NCBI GenBank assembly: GCA_034620365.1
Contig: JAQGEQ010000177.1
Span: forward strand, 186,001-250,000
Reading direction: 5' to 3'
Origin: Pegea sp. RAD2-039
Lineage: Eukaryota > Chordata > Thaliacea > Salpida > Salpidae
DNA: 64,000 nt
In this document: positions 14,370-26,383 of the stretch, piece after piece
Layout: each line of letters opens with the position of its first letter
Numbering within the stretch: the stretch's first letter is position 1
Program-made: the position numbers and the translations under genes
Notes under the pieces: model-generated
Seen by the model: the letters and a program-made list of their open reading frames with translations, nothing else
Told to the model about the DNA's origin: nothing
The model's database searches: none

Positions 14370-15450
14370 ATGTAAGACCGCAAAGTTTAGATTGGTCTTT
14401 TAAAATATAAAATATGAGCTTTAAACATCCATTTAAAGTTAAAACATTTTCAATTCAATTTTTAGTATTCAAAATTTATCCTAAACCATCTTTTAGAATT
14501 CATTTATTCTTGATCCTATTTGCTCAAAACATTTTCAATTAAAGCCATCTAAGTTTCTCAATCCTTTTTCAAATTCAGTCAAGATAGGCGATATCCACTA
14601 AAACTTTTTAGTATTTATGATTAAATCAACTCTTATTTGAAAACTAGAGATATGAAAGCCCCAAAATCATATCAAGTAGTTTAAACAAGATCTTGAAGTA
14701 TTCAACCAAAGCATTCTGTGTCATCTTACTTCAAAGACTTTCGAAAATTATCTTTTACTTTAGTTTATAACAATACCGTTGCAAGATCTGCTAGAACTTT
14801 GATTTAGTAAGTTCAAATAGCTTTTACAAGCCTTATTCGAGACTAAAGATATAAAAGCTCCAAAATTATATCTATTAGTTGAATTATAGAACAAGAACTT
14901 GAAGTATTTATCTGAAATTGAAACATTTTCAACCAAAATTCTTGCTTTAATCAGCTGATTTCTCTTATAACCCATCATTACTATAATTAATCCAATTGCC
15001 ATTGAATAATATACACCAAAACTTTAAATTCAAACTATCCATACAAGATTTATTCAAAAACTAAAGATAAGAAAGACCCAAAATCATATGAAGTAATTGA
15101 AACAAGAGCTTAAAGTATTCCTGAAGTAAAAACATTTTAAGAAAAAGTCGTCCTACCAAACATTTTAAAACTTTCTAAATTATCCTACAAAATTTGTTTA
15201 TCCAAATAATATTTGATGATATTAAACAAAACTTTCAAACTTTTACTTCTAATCAATTGAACAAGTTTTACTCATAAAGAAAACTGTTGATATGGTAGCG
15301 CAAAGTCATACCAACTAGTTAAAATTTAGAGTAAGAACATAAAACAATTGACCGAAGATAAAACAACCTTGATCAAAATTTCCTTATCAAATTATCAAAA
15401 TCTTTCAAAGCCATTATTTAAAACTCGTTTCTAAAAAACAATAAAACTTT
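14370..15450. repeat. Degenerate tandem array, unit about 215 nt
   Basis: At roughly 14640, 14842, 15056 and 15282 the same block recurs in diverged form: AAAACTA(A/G)AGATA, then AAAGC(C/T)CCAAAATCATAT-like sequence, then CTTGAAGTATT-like sequence. The spacing is about 200-225 nt, and a fainter copy precedes them near 14390. The units have drifted by many substitutions and indels and carry no ORF. This looks like an old, decaying tandem duplication or satellite. Confidence 0.6.
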
Positions 15451-15825
15451 CAGTTGCTAGGTACCAATCGATTAGACAAGTCTTTTTAGCAAAGCCAAAC
15501 TTATTAAAGCTCAAATAAATATTTGTTGAAGTATAAACTGAGTTCTATACATCTTTGATATTTTAAAGAGAAAATTGTGTTTACAATCCAAAAATACAAA
15601 ATTAATCCAAAGCTCCATGTTATAATAGTTAATTGTTTGACTTTATGATGAATTAAATTGTTATCTTTCAAAAAATATATATCCAAAATAAATTTATAAC
15701 CAGATTAATGCTTGTTTAACAGCCTGCTGAGTTGTAGGCCTATTTACAGCAATTTATATGATAGTGATTTTGGTAGAGCTGAATTGTTTACAGACAAACA
15801 CATAACACATAAATAAGACTCATAA

Positions 15826-17343
15826 TCATGAAACTTTTGCTTCTGCTTCTACATCAGAAGCATCAACAAACTCATAGATATCATTTCCAAATACCTTTGT
15901 CTTTTTAACATTAAACTTATAATCGATCATATCAAAAACTTTTCCAAATTTTTTAGATTCTTCAGTCGCCTGCAAAAATCACAAAGTTAGGAAATAGAAG
16001 GTATAAAAAGCTTAAGCAGCTTACATTAAGCATTTTGGCAATAATAGCTGAAAGATCATTCAATCGTTCACTACCCCCTTGAATAAAGCTCTTACTCTGG
16101 TCAAGAAATTGTATAAAACGAGGAACTTTATTCTGAAAACATAAGTTTTACGTTAGACACTTAAAAAATAACTTTGAATTTAATTTTTCAACATAATAAT
16201 AAAACTAGATAAATAGTTCACTTTTTCTCGTAGACTCATAATTCTCTCTTCTAAGTTTTCCATCATTGCATCATTATTCATCACCAACTTTGGCATCAGG
16301 ACCTTATTCTATTAATAAAAGTTATTATTTTACAAAAATGGCTACAAAATATATATATTTTTATCTTTTATGTTGTAAAGTTATTAGTTTTCATCTGATA
16401 ATGAAGATCATTAGTTAAACTTACAAGTACTTCATCGTCACTAGGCTCCATACTAGCATAACCAACTAAGCATTTTAATTGAATGTAAACCAGGTCCATA
16501 AGTTTAAAGATGCAGCTAAAATAGAAAATAAATGTTTTAGAAGTTATATTTTAGCTTTTATTATTATAAACTTAGGTTAAATCGCAGATAGTAAACCTAT
16601 AAGTAAGTATTAATCGGTTAATGTAGTTATATGTGTGCTATTTCTAAAAAAATACTTCTAAACTAAAATAAATCTATAACATCGATGTGTAACTACTTTT
16701 TTATAAGGTTAGATCGATTATAAATACTCTAGTGAATGTTAATGACCACTTTAAGTAATATTAGTAGTGTCACTGTATACTGAATACTTTAAAATGTTAA
16801 TAATCACAGACTCTTAACTCTATTTAAGATTACATATGCTTTCAAGCTACAAAAGTACAAACTATTTGTATTTTTACTATTACTAAGAGATTAGGGTAAG
16901 TAAAATAAAATAACTAACTGAATTAGAATGATGATGAGATTGTAAACTACGTAGAGTACAATCAAACTCAATACGATCTTCATTATACTGCTATAAGCAA
17001 CCATAAAGTTTTTCACGGCTCCAATATATCCACCAGCTTCTTCAACTATTTCTGGTTCGTCTTTTTTAAAGTAGTTGTCAGTAAGCATGTCAAAAGCACT
17101 TTTGTATTCATATGATTCTGCAACAAATTTATCGCCATAGTCCTTTCCGCACAAGTAGCCAACATTTTCCCAAAAAGTCGCCTTAACAACAGGCTTTTTC
17201 CATCCAAAATATGACCAAATGCCAGTCCAAGATAAAGTAGAAGCCTTAAAAATTGTCACAGGGACAAAAAAGCTTAAAAAAGCATGTAACTTGTAAGCAA
17301 GGATGCTCCTAGTAAAAGGATTTCGGAATGATATGGGTATCAT
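15826..17343 (-). CDS. Unrecognised 284-residue membrane protein
   Basis: I do not recognise this family. Exons (transcript order): 17343-16919, 16515-16425, 16308-16222, 16132-16025, 15969-15826, each with GT/AG ends; the sum is exactly 285 codons with the stop. The N-terminus has a moderately hydrophobic stretch (about 14-33), followed by a Trp/Tyr-rich polar region and an acidic stretch (KKDEPEIVEE). One strong hydrophobic segment follows (about 118-150, rich in Ile, Leu and Val). The C-terminal half is charged and probably helical, containing MMENLEERIMSLREK and later KFGKVFDMIDYKFNV. An in-frame stop lies upstream of the ATG. The regular exon phases argue for a real gene. It could be a single- or two-pass ER or inner-membrane protein, possibly lineage-specific. 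No function is assigned. Confidence 0.75.
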
Positions 17344-19610
17344 TTCGTAAAAATTATTCGGAAAGATGATAACTCAATAAACACTGCGTATGCTACCGAG
17401 AAAAAATCAGATAATGGATAAAAATAATTTTGCTAACACAAAAAAACAATTTTTTGTTACGTCATAATTTAAAGACAATGGAACAATTAGAACCAGATTA
17501 GCTCTGAACAAGATAGGGAACAATATATACGGATATTTTATTAAAAACTTTAAATAGGGTAAAAAATATAAAAGTTTTAACGGCAAACATTGATGAAAAT
17601 TTAAACAAAATATATTTTATACCATATAATTTCCTTTCATATATTTTTAAAGCTACACATTTTTATACAAACCGTTTATTAAACATTTTACCCCAAAAAT
17701 TCATCTCATATGATAAGTCATTAAATACACAAGTTTTTGAGACTACTTAATGACACATATTTAACGAAATAAGGATAACATATTGCTTTTTTGATAAAAT
17801 ACCGAATAAAATAAATAATTTTTTTAATTAATGATTTATAGTTTGCATAAAATTTTGATCTTATGCATTAGTTAAGTTTTAGCCGTAAAAATCTATCTTT
17901 GAGAGTATATTCCAAGTATCATCACTTTTAACATTATTCATATTTGTTTTAAGCCGAAAAAAACTGAATGCTATCTTTTTTGGGTCTTATTTATTTTACA
18001 GTTTTATAGTTAAATACTTTTATAAGCTTATCATTTAATTTTTTGCAACACTAATGAAATCTTTGTAAAGTTTAAGAAATTTAGATAATCTTAAAAGGCC
18101 CTAGTTGCTTATATGATGATTATTTATTTTGTTGTAGATATCTTGTGCTCTTCTTGAAGCACTATTATAATTTTTATTTCTAGTACCAGTAAAGTTATAT
18201 TGAACCCTAACTAGATTACTTGATATCACTTCTACTGTTACAAGAATTTTAGCAAATATGGGTATGCTTTTAAGCTTTGTTATTTGAATTGCAATTTAAA
18301 GGTTTTAAGTTATTACTTGGTCAACAACAACTCATTCTAAGTATAATCATTTCTATCTGAATTTTGATCAGAAATAGAATAAGTTTGAATTAGTTTCTAC
18401 AACTGTTTTTACAATTTTAGAAGCCATCTTTAAACTTAAAAAGTCGATTTGGGAACAAAAATAGGTAGTTGACATTAAAATTGGCAATTTTAATTCAAAA
18501 AATTGTTTTATTTGTTTGTTTTAGTAGTTTAACCATTTCCATGAATTCATATAGCTAGTTTTGTTTTTATTTTGGTGTCTTTTTAATTTTCTTCTATTGT
18601 TTTTGTAATTATTTGAAATAACTTTGATTTGCAATTCTGATTCAAATTGTATCTACAGCAGAAACAGATCTAAACAGAATTTATTTGAGTAGAATCAACT
18701 TGTAAAAACTCTTCAACCAACAATACCAACTAAAGTAAACTTGTCTTACAAACAAATACTGTGCAGGGTTGGTTGAAGCACTTAATAGTTACAGCAAATA
18801 ATCTTTAAGACTCTGTTAAGAAAATGTAACTTAAAATCTATTTGTTTTAATCTTATGTATAAACACATCAAAAAACTGATTACGAATTCAGAAGATATTT
18901 TGAGTAAAATTAAAACTGATTTTCTTAAATCATTATTTTTAATTTAGTGATATAAATATAAAAAATGCATAACGAAAACATTTAGTAAAAAGTTATAGTT
19001 TTTAAAACTGAGCCAATCAACAAATTGATAAATTTCATAGATGATAAAGTTTATTAATAATAACACGAAATTTTTATTAATATTAAACATCTACTTTTAT
19101 TTAAAAGAAATATATTTAAAGCATTCTGTACCTTTAATACTAAACCGAGGAAGTACTGAAGATGATATATAAGAAATTGGAAAAATATCAATTTCTAGTT
19201 GCTCTATAACTACATGATTAGTGCAAATTGTTTAGTAAATATACGGAATACAAGAAGAAAAAATACTTCATACAAAAACCTTCCAGTTAAATAACTTCCA
19301 TATCTCGAATTTCAAATCATGTTTTTGCATTTCTAAAATTTCATTTACTTTAAAATTCTCCATAAAAGTATACGGATGAAAATGGCTAATGAATAAGTAA
19401 TAAATAATTTCAAAATGAAATATCTGTAGCAGTGTAAACAATAATTGGATAAAAATTAGTTGATAAAGTGTAAGAGGTGTGCAAAAAACAGTTCGAATTA
19501 TATGGAGAAATAATTGACAAGATTTGAATGTTTCATTTGATGAAAATTTGAAGTAATTGAGAAACTGTTAAGATCATGCAGTTGTTGGTTAATTTGAAGA
19601 AGTTCAAAAT
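17344..19610. other. AT-rich intergenic DNA with a hairpin repeat
   Basis: No gene is supported. A possible trans-splice acceptor for the preceding minus-strand gene lies at 17393-17394. A hairpin-forming repeat copy lies at 18698-18785. The rest has stops in all frames and no recognisable signal. Confidence 0.55.
18698..18785. repeat. Hairpin-forming dispersed repeat copy
   Basis: CTTCAACCAAC (18711-18721) and GTTGGTTGAAG (18768-18778) form a perfect 11-bp inverted repeat around a 46-nt loop. The sequence aligns with 53117-53190 inside a CDC40 intron, sharing TTGTAAAAACT, CCAAC, CTTGTC and TTGAAG in the same order. Weaker relatives occur near 30430, 44910 and 56820. This suggests a small dispersed element of the MITE or SINE kind; no target-site duplication was established. 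Confidence 0.5.
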
Positions 19611-22470
19611 CTACAATTCGTTTTTAACCTGAAATTAAAGTTTTTATAAATTCATCTTTCAATCATCAATTTCTTCATAAATTCTAATGTTTTGTTGTCA
19701 AAAATCGAAACAATAAAAACTCACCATATGATTTGGCTGACTTTGGCAATTACAATTGGGTTTATTTTCAGCTGGTTCTACTTTTGTCATACTTTTTAAA
19801 ACGTTAACTTCTCCTATTTGTCTAGAAGCAAACTCCTATTTCAAATTGAAATAAACTAAATAAATTTCAAACTAAAAAACGTTGAAGACTAATTTAAAAT
19901 AATAAAAAATTCAACACTGATTTCCGGGAAGTACAAATAAGAAAGAACACTTACCTGAAAAACAATTGCATGATAACAGAAAATATTAGATGGCGTCAAG
20001 AGTTGGCGAGCTAGCTTAGTTCCTGCTTGCTGTATCTTCCTCACCTAAACCAATAACATTAAAGGTATCAGGAAAAGGAAGTAACATTAAATGATGCAGC
20101 TTTTAAAAACATCTTAAACTTTAAGACTCACTTCTTTGTCATGTTCTTTTGCCCATTTGATCTTCTCCTCGACATCTGATAAGGAATGTTTCAGTGGAAT
20201 ATAATGAACATTTGGTTTAAGTTGTCGGTAAAAATGCTCATAATATTCACTGTCTTGTTTCAACACAACTGAATCTGCTACTAGTAAATAAGGAAAGCGG
20301 TAAGCTGCAACAGTACCATCAATATTCAGTTGGTATTTGTGCTGTTGAGATACAGATGATGAAGATTTAGGAATCAGATCAAAACATGATCACAGATAAC
20401 TGACTTGAAAAAAGTTCATGAACGAAATAGCTTTGACTTTTTTTCCATATTTTTCTTCATCCATTTTGAAGAAGAAGTAATTAGTAATCGCTGCATCAAT
20501 AAGATCCGGACTTTTCACACTCATTTCACAAAGATCTAATCGCTCCTTGCGACTGTCTCTTCCACGGAAGAACCCTGTTTCGATCTTATCTTCCCACTTT
20601 GGTGCATCGTTACTTTGAACAGAGAAGACATCCAGGCTAACTCTGAAAATTAAACAATAATTTGAAGAATAGAAAAATATTTAAGTATGATAGTAACCTG
20701 CCCATCATATTCAACATCGATCCAGTCAAGTCATAGGTCGGTAGTATGACGTCATAAGTAGACGAAGACCCGCACCACGAGATGATAGGTAAGGGGTTTT
20801 TCTTAGTCTTTTCTAAGGGCCAATCTCCAAGGTTCCAGTAAAGTTCAATATCCGGAAGATGAGTCTGAAAATTGATCATTTATTAAAAAATACAAATTGT
20901 TTTGATGAAAGTTTTGTGAAAGTTTCATAAACGAAGCTGACAAATAATTAAAACTCAGCAAAATTTTCGGCTAAAAACTTTCAGTAGTTAAGATATTGTT
21001 AACGTTTGTTTCAATTACTATTTCTAGCGACTTAAGTGTACAAAACTTCAATAGAACAGTAAAAGTAATAAATTGAATTTGATTGTGATAGAAGCAAATA
21101 CTTGTCAATTTCTATTTGCGTGTGAAAATTTCAATGTGAAAAGGAAAAGATGTCAATTTCTCACGATTTGAAAGTTTGAAAACTTTCGTATTTTGTTCGA
21201 ATGATTTCTTAGATTATATTTGAATATGAAAAATTTTTATAAGATCTTGTTTTATTGTGAGAACTTTAAAGAAGACTACATCAGTTGCTGAATTGATTTA
21301 TGAAAAGAACAAAACCAAACAAACCTTTCTTGTCATTGAAAGTAATATCTCATCTGTAAAGACTTTGAAATCTGTAATCTTTCCGTGACATTCACGAAAA
21401 ATCTAAAATTGGTTAACAATAATTAAAAGTTAAAAAAATACTTATTTTTGTGATGAACTCAATATAACCTTGAATCAAACTAAAATAATTTATTTGTAGT
21501 AAATCTGAATTCAACTTTTTAAAGTTTCGTTTTTCAATAAACACTTAAATTCATTTATATCCGGCAATTGGTAACCTTCTATTTCAATTGAACTTTTAAT
21601 CGAAGTTGTATATGTCAACACATTGTATATTTATGTTATTATTTCCAATTAACTTGATTATTTTAACTAAATCTAAAGTGCACATATGCAATTGGAAAAA
21701 ATGTTAACTAATTACTTCATTATTTTTGATGACGTAATGACAAAAAGATGAATGCTTGAATCGTTTCAACATTTTGTCTCTTAAACCAGAAAGTTCAATT
21801 ATTTTATGAGGCTGAAAGTCAATTTTGATTTGAGCAAAAGATTTTGGACATTGTAATGCATCTTTCCATGTTTCCAATGGTATAGGACAATTACAATCAT
21901 CACTAAATGCACCTAGTAAATCAACCATTCAGACTTTATCGAAAAGTTTTACAAAATAAACTTTTAGAATGAACATAATTATACTAAAATCTTAGTTCAA
22001 AGTCATTTCAAAAGTAATCAATTTATAATCAATACTTGAAATTTACCTCTGACAAGATAAGGAGACTTTGCTACATGTTGATTATCATACATAACAGATA
22101 TTGTGAGAGAACCCCCATATCCATATGTCCTAAACCTTCCGATATATGTCCCGTTATGCAAATTTAATAACTGAATCCAAACACGAACTCTGGTTTTACT
22201 AGGGTTTGAAACTTTATAAAAAAAACTATCTCCCAGATCTTCATCTATTCTACAAAAGCAGGCAATTAGTATTTCGAAATCATGTGATTAATAACTTACA
22301 AATTTGAGTCTTTGTCTCTTGCTTGAATATAAAAGTAACTAACTGGTAAGCTTGCATGGTCTCTTAGTCCTGGGCCCCACACTAGGCATTTAGTTGGGTC
22401 AACTTTTTTTGAAAGTGTTTGAACAAATAAATTACAAAGAAATAAAATAAACAGTTGTTGAAGTTTCATT
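19611..22470 (-). CDS. POGLUT2/3: Protein O-glucosyltransferase 2/3 (KDELC type), possibly frameshifted
   Basis: ER-lumen enzyme that transfers glucose to serines of EGF repeats, for example in Notch. Exons: 22470-22300, 22249-22047, 21912-21716, 21402-21325, 20864-20698, 20642-20405, 20341-20132, 20044-19955, 19835-19725, 19628-19611. A filamin-like Ig domain starts at [20 protein letters not shown]. The GT90/CAP10 catalytic part includes [57 protein letters not shown] and [13 protein letters not shown]. The last exon is 18 nt and supplies the C-terminus V-K-N-E-L, a KDEL-like ER-retention signal. Oddity: as I count it, ATG 22470 with its signal-like MKLQQLFIL is one base out of frame with everything downstream, so the coding sum is 3n+1; without that base it would be 493 aa. 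Human paralogues 2 and 3 cannot be told apart here. Confidence 0.88.
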
Positions 22471-25400
22471 TTACTTTTATAATTATTTATTGATGAAAAT
22501 TCAAAAATTTACTACAAAAGAAAAATAGTTTAGAAATTTTTAGACATTAAAAAAATGAAAATAAATAAAAATGGTAAATCAAAACTTAAATAACAAAAAA
22601 AGTTTCAATTGAATCAATATGTTGTCTAATCATGAATTATTTGTGAAAGTTTTATAATAATTATATTTTTGATTAAAATAAATTATCATTAATAAAATCA
22701 ACCTAACTAAAGACAAATTTGCTTAAACTAAAATTAATTAAATAAAAAAACTTAGATTAATCTTTATTATAAATAATTTTAAGTTATTGAAGTTGATCAA
22801 TATAAAGTTCATTAAATTATTTTTTAGGAAAATCATTTTTTACCTTAATTAAAATTTAACTTAATTAATTCTAAATATAGAATAACAACTTTTTAATAAA
22901 ATAACAAAATTTGAAAACATCAAACAAATATAAAAATACTTTGATGAAAACCAAAGAAAACTGTTAAAATCAAAAAACTTTTCTATCAGATTAATGTTCT
23001 AGCTTATTTATTATTCAACGTGGGAGATATTGTAAAACTACACATGAACAAAACTGTATTGCCGCCGGTGTTTACAGAAACTACAAACGTCGATAAAGAC
23101 AAAACGGACTAATTAAACTGTGCGCAAAACACTTCAGCAAATACAAGTTTCGATCAAATATAATGATATAAAAACTCACAATAAATAGTATATAAAGCAC
23201 AATGCAGCAAAAACATAATCAATCTTTAATAATTGCTGATCATGAGGACCTGCTCTCAATAAACAAAATGGGGGTGAAGCAAAGGAATATTGAAATAATG
23301 AGTTTGTTTACTTTTAATACACCGAAAGGAAGAGGCTACAACATGGAATCAACATCTGCTAAATACTTTGTGACTTTTAAGGCAGTCTTATTCTATTTCA
23401 GTTTTGATCTATTCGGATCCACCATACTACTCCAGCTTGATGTAGGACGCTTAATCCCCTCGATGCTTGAATCGATTCCCTTTTGCTAGATGAGTTTACT
23501 CTTGATTCCTTATCTCCGTCGTCAAAAGAATTCGAATAATTACCACCTTTGATATCGAGAGGAAAGTGAATGCCTTAAGCTGCAACTTCATTGAAACTAA
23601 GTGGACAGCTGTTGTTACTGTTACAATGTCACAAGTCCATTCTAACACCTCAAAGCAAACTTAAAGCTTCTCACCGAGTCCCGTAGCAATCATAAATTAA
23701 ACTTCTTTGAAATTTTTCATTCACTTTTGACCATCTAGCAAAAATTTTTTTTCTCAAATCATTTCTTTTAGTTTGATTTACCTTTGAATTTGTACAAGGT
23801 TAAAAGCTGATTGTTTCAAAAAAATTTCCTAAAATTACTTTGGCATTTTGGGATTTGAATTTGTCTTGCTAGTGTTATAAATTAGAGTTTTTATCACACT
23901 GCCAGATTATATATAAACATTATAATATTATTATTATTATTATACTGTATATAAAACTTTCCCAAAGTATCAACAAGTATACTAAGTACAATAAATTAAT
24001 AACTAAATAAAACAGGTTAAACTAAATCTTGTCAAATGTTTTAACTTTTTGTGTAGTTAATGTTTCACTTGAAGTATTAAATAATTTCAAAAGAAAATCG
24101 ACTACATATAATCAACGTATTGAACTAGCTTTTATAAAAAGCGAATATTTCTTATAAATCACTGTAAAAGCTGTTCGTTCAAAAACGCTTAATTAAACAA
24201 AAGTTATAAAAGCTTTTAAAAAGCTAAGCATTAAGTTTAATAATAATAAGTCTTTTATTGCTTCTTAAGACAAACTCACAGTTTTAATATACATGTTAAA
24301 TTAAAACTGTAAGGAACTAAGTTTTCAAATTGTAAACCAATAATTTGTGATTTACGTAAACCGTTGATCATTATAAGACGTTATAAACATTACCCAACCT
24401 AAATCTACAAGCTACATTTTACTTGTAATAAACTAAAAAATAATTTTGTAAGCATTGAGATAATCCTGTAATACAGTTATACAAACTTTATGCATTAAAA
24501 AATAGTTTTAAAAAATATATTTAATCAGCTGTTTTCATAAATCCTTAGAAATTACAAATATTTTTACTTGTAAACCGTTGTCAAGTTACAGATTGTATGT
24601 AGATCTAGTATTTAAATAGAATATCGACTAACATTTAATTAAATGTTTAACAAAATGTTAACAAACCTCTTGTCTTGTTTAATCAGTTAATAATTTCAAT
24701 AAATAGATATAGTTTCAAGTTTCATGAAATTAAAAAATGTTTCCAAATAGAATAAACTTACATAAGTTACTAGAAGCTTAAAAACACTGTGCTATATATT
24801 TCCCAGTTATAAAAACATGTTTTTGAAACAATTCATTACTTGGTTATTTTTCAACAATCTAAAAACATTTCATAACAATTTTTTGTTAGTCTTGCATTTG
24901 ATGTATTTATAAAAATAAAAGAAATAGAAAGAGCTCAACAATTAATAATTTTTTTTTTAGTTTGATAAATAGTAAAATGGTTTTTCATTTGCTTTTATAC
25001 AAATTAAAATTTGCACTTTATCAAAATTCTCTTGAATTAATAATTTCTTAAGTTGCCTTGGGCACAAATAAGATGGATATCTTGTCTCAAAGCTTTTCTG
25101 GTAACAGCTTTTAAAGCATAAATTAGTCAATGTAAAAGAAATATATTTGTATACATAGAGAATTTACTTCAACACGACATTTACAGTTTATTTTAAACAT
25201 ATTTTTATAACTAACTAAAATTTTCAAGTACTTTATTGATTAATATAATGTCTTAAAAACGGGCTTAAAATTTTTTTAACTAAAAAACTGTGGTTGTTGT
25301 TGAGTAGCTTTAACTGTTAAGTAGATTTTCAACATACCAGTTCAAGTCTTGAAGTTTGTAATAAATTTTTCAGTGATTTTTCAAATTTGTTAATTCTGAA

Positions 25401-26383
25401 TAATCAATAAACTATTGAATCTTAATTAAAAAAACTTTTTGGTAAGTAACATCAATTTCATTAAAATTGTAATTTGTTTTAATAACTTTATTACTGGAAA
25501 CTTAGAAAGGCATACAAAATAATGCTTTTTATAAATTTATATTGCGCATGTAAGTAATATAATTTGTGTATAATAAGTTCAACCATTTCACTTTGAATAG
25601 TTTAAATTGAATATTTTTGAAGGCTTTCAGTGAAATTCTTTTACTTGAAGCTAAAGCTTTTGAGATAAAACTATCAAGAGGAACTATAGTTTGACATTTT
25701 TACAGATAATAAGTAGCCACTTCTTGTGTTTCACATAATTATAACTGGTCTTATTATTGAAAATTTATATAGCTATATAATCAAACCAACATTTTTTTCA
25801 GCTAAAAATTAGTACTACTTTTACCACATAGGAAAAATTGTAATCTGGAATATTGCAAATTAAAATGGCAGCTAATAAAATTAGTAAAACTTCAGTTTTA
25901 GTTTCATTTTAAGATAACCAATAAGCTGCTTTTAATTTTTTTAACCCGTGATGGTATAAAACTGTGATTTTCTCTGTTTTTTTCTGCTTTTTTCAAGAAC
26001 TTTTTAAAACCTATTCAACTAGGCCCTGGGGGCCTAAAAGATAACTTACAAACGTGGCAGTTGATCACGTGGTAACTTTTAAACTAATCCGCCAAATAAA
26101 TATACACGAGCTATTTCTTGTTCTAATTTTTTTATTTAACGATTCATGCGTTTGCGTAGTTAGAGAAGCGGTAAAAGTACACGTGGAAATATGTAGCTGT
26201 GCAAGATTTTAAAAGAAAAAAACAAAGCTGAAGCCAATTACTGACCAAGATCAAAGTCTTGACCAAAAATAGCTTTTGTATGAAGCACCATAGTGGTATT
26301 GACTATCATATTTACAGAAAAGAACAAGATATATTTATAATATGTCCATTTGTACTGAATGCTGTGGCTACTTAAAAAGTTGG
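22471..26383. other. Intergenic region between the POGLUT2/3 and ZP genes
   Basis: No gene is supported. A candidate leader acceptor for the glucosyltransferase lies at 22512-22513. A GC-richer island spans about 23030-23700, with a minus-strand open stretch of about 58 codons and no homology I recognise. An (ATT)n microsatellite lies at about 23927-23945. A perfect 7-bp palindrome (TAGGCCC/GGGCCTA) lies at 26020-26036, and CACGTG sites lie near 26064 and 26178. The plus-strand ORFs here are low-complexity or shadows. Confidence 0.5.
23030..23700. other. GC-richer island, unassigned
   Basis: Base composition is visibly less AT-rich than on either side and stop codons are sparser. The minus strand is open from about 23574 down to a TGA at 23398 (peptide with GGNYSNSFDDGDKESR). 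The plus strand has a 95-codon ORF at 23202-23489. Neither shows a recognised domain or linked exons. It may be an old exon, a repeat fragment or a regulatory block. Confidence 0.35.

Larger units (their letters stand above)
8167..15825. other. Long AT-rich intergenic region
   Basis: No gene is supported over 7.6 kb; the few ORFs of 60-80 codons are low-complexity and lack family features. Contents worth noting are a CTCF-like motif directly after the PDPK1 stop (8166-8180), a tiny exon-like GC-rich patch at 12741-12771 between copies of a 21-nt direct repeat, and a degenerate tandem array at about 14370-15450. Confidence 0.6.

Noticed and set aside
14760..15002. Minus-strand 80-codon ORF
   Set aside because: Lies inside the degenerate tandem array and has no protein-like features.
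23202..23489. 95-codon plus-strand ORF as a gene
   Set aside because: No domain, no linked exons, no clear start context; kept only as part of an unexplained island.
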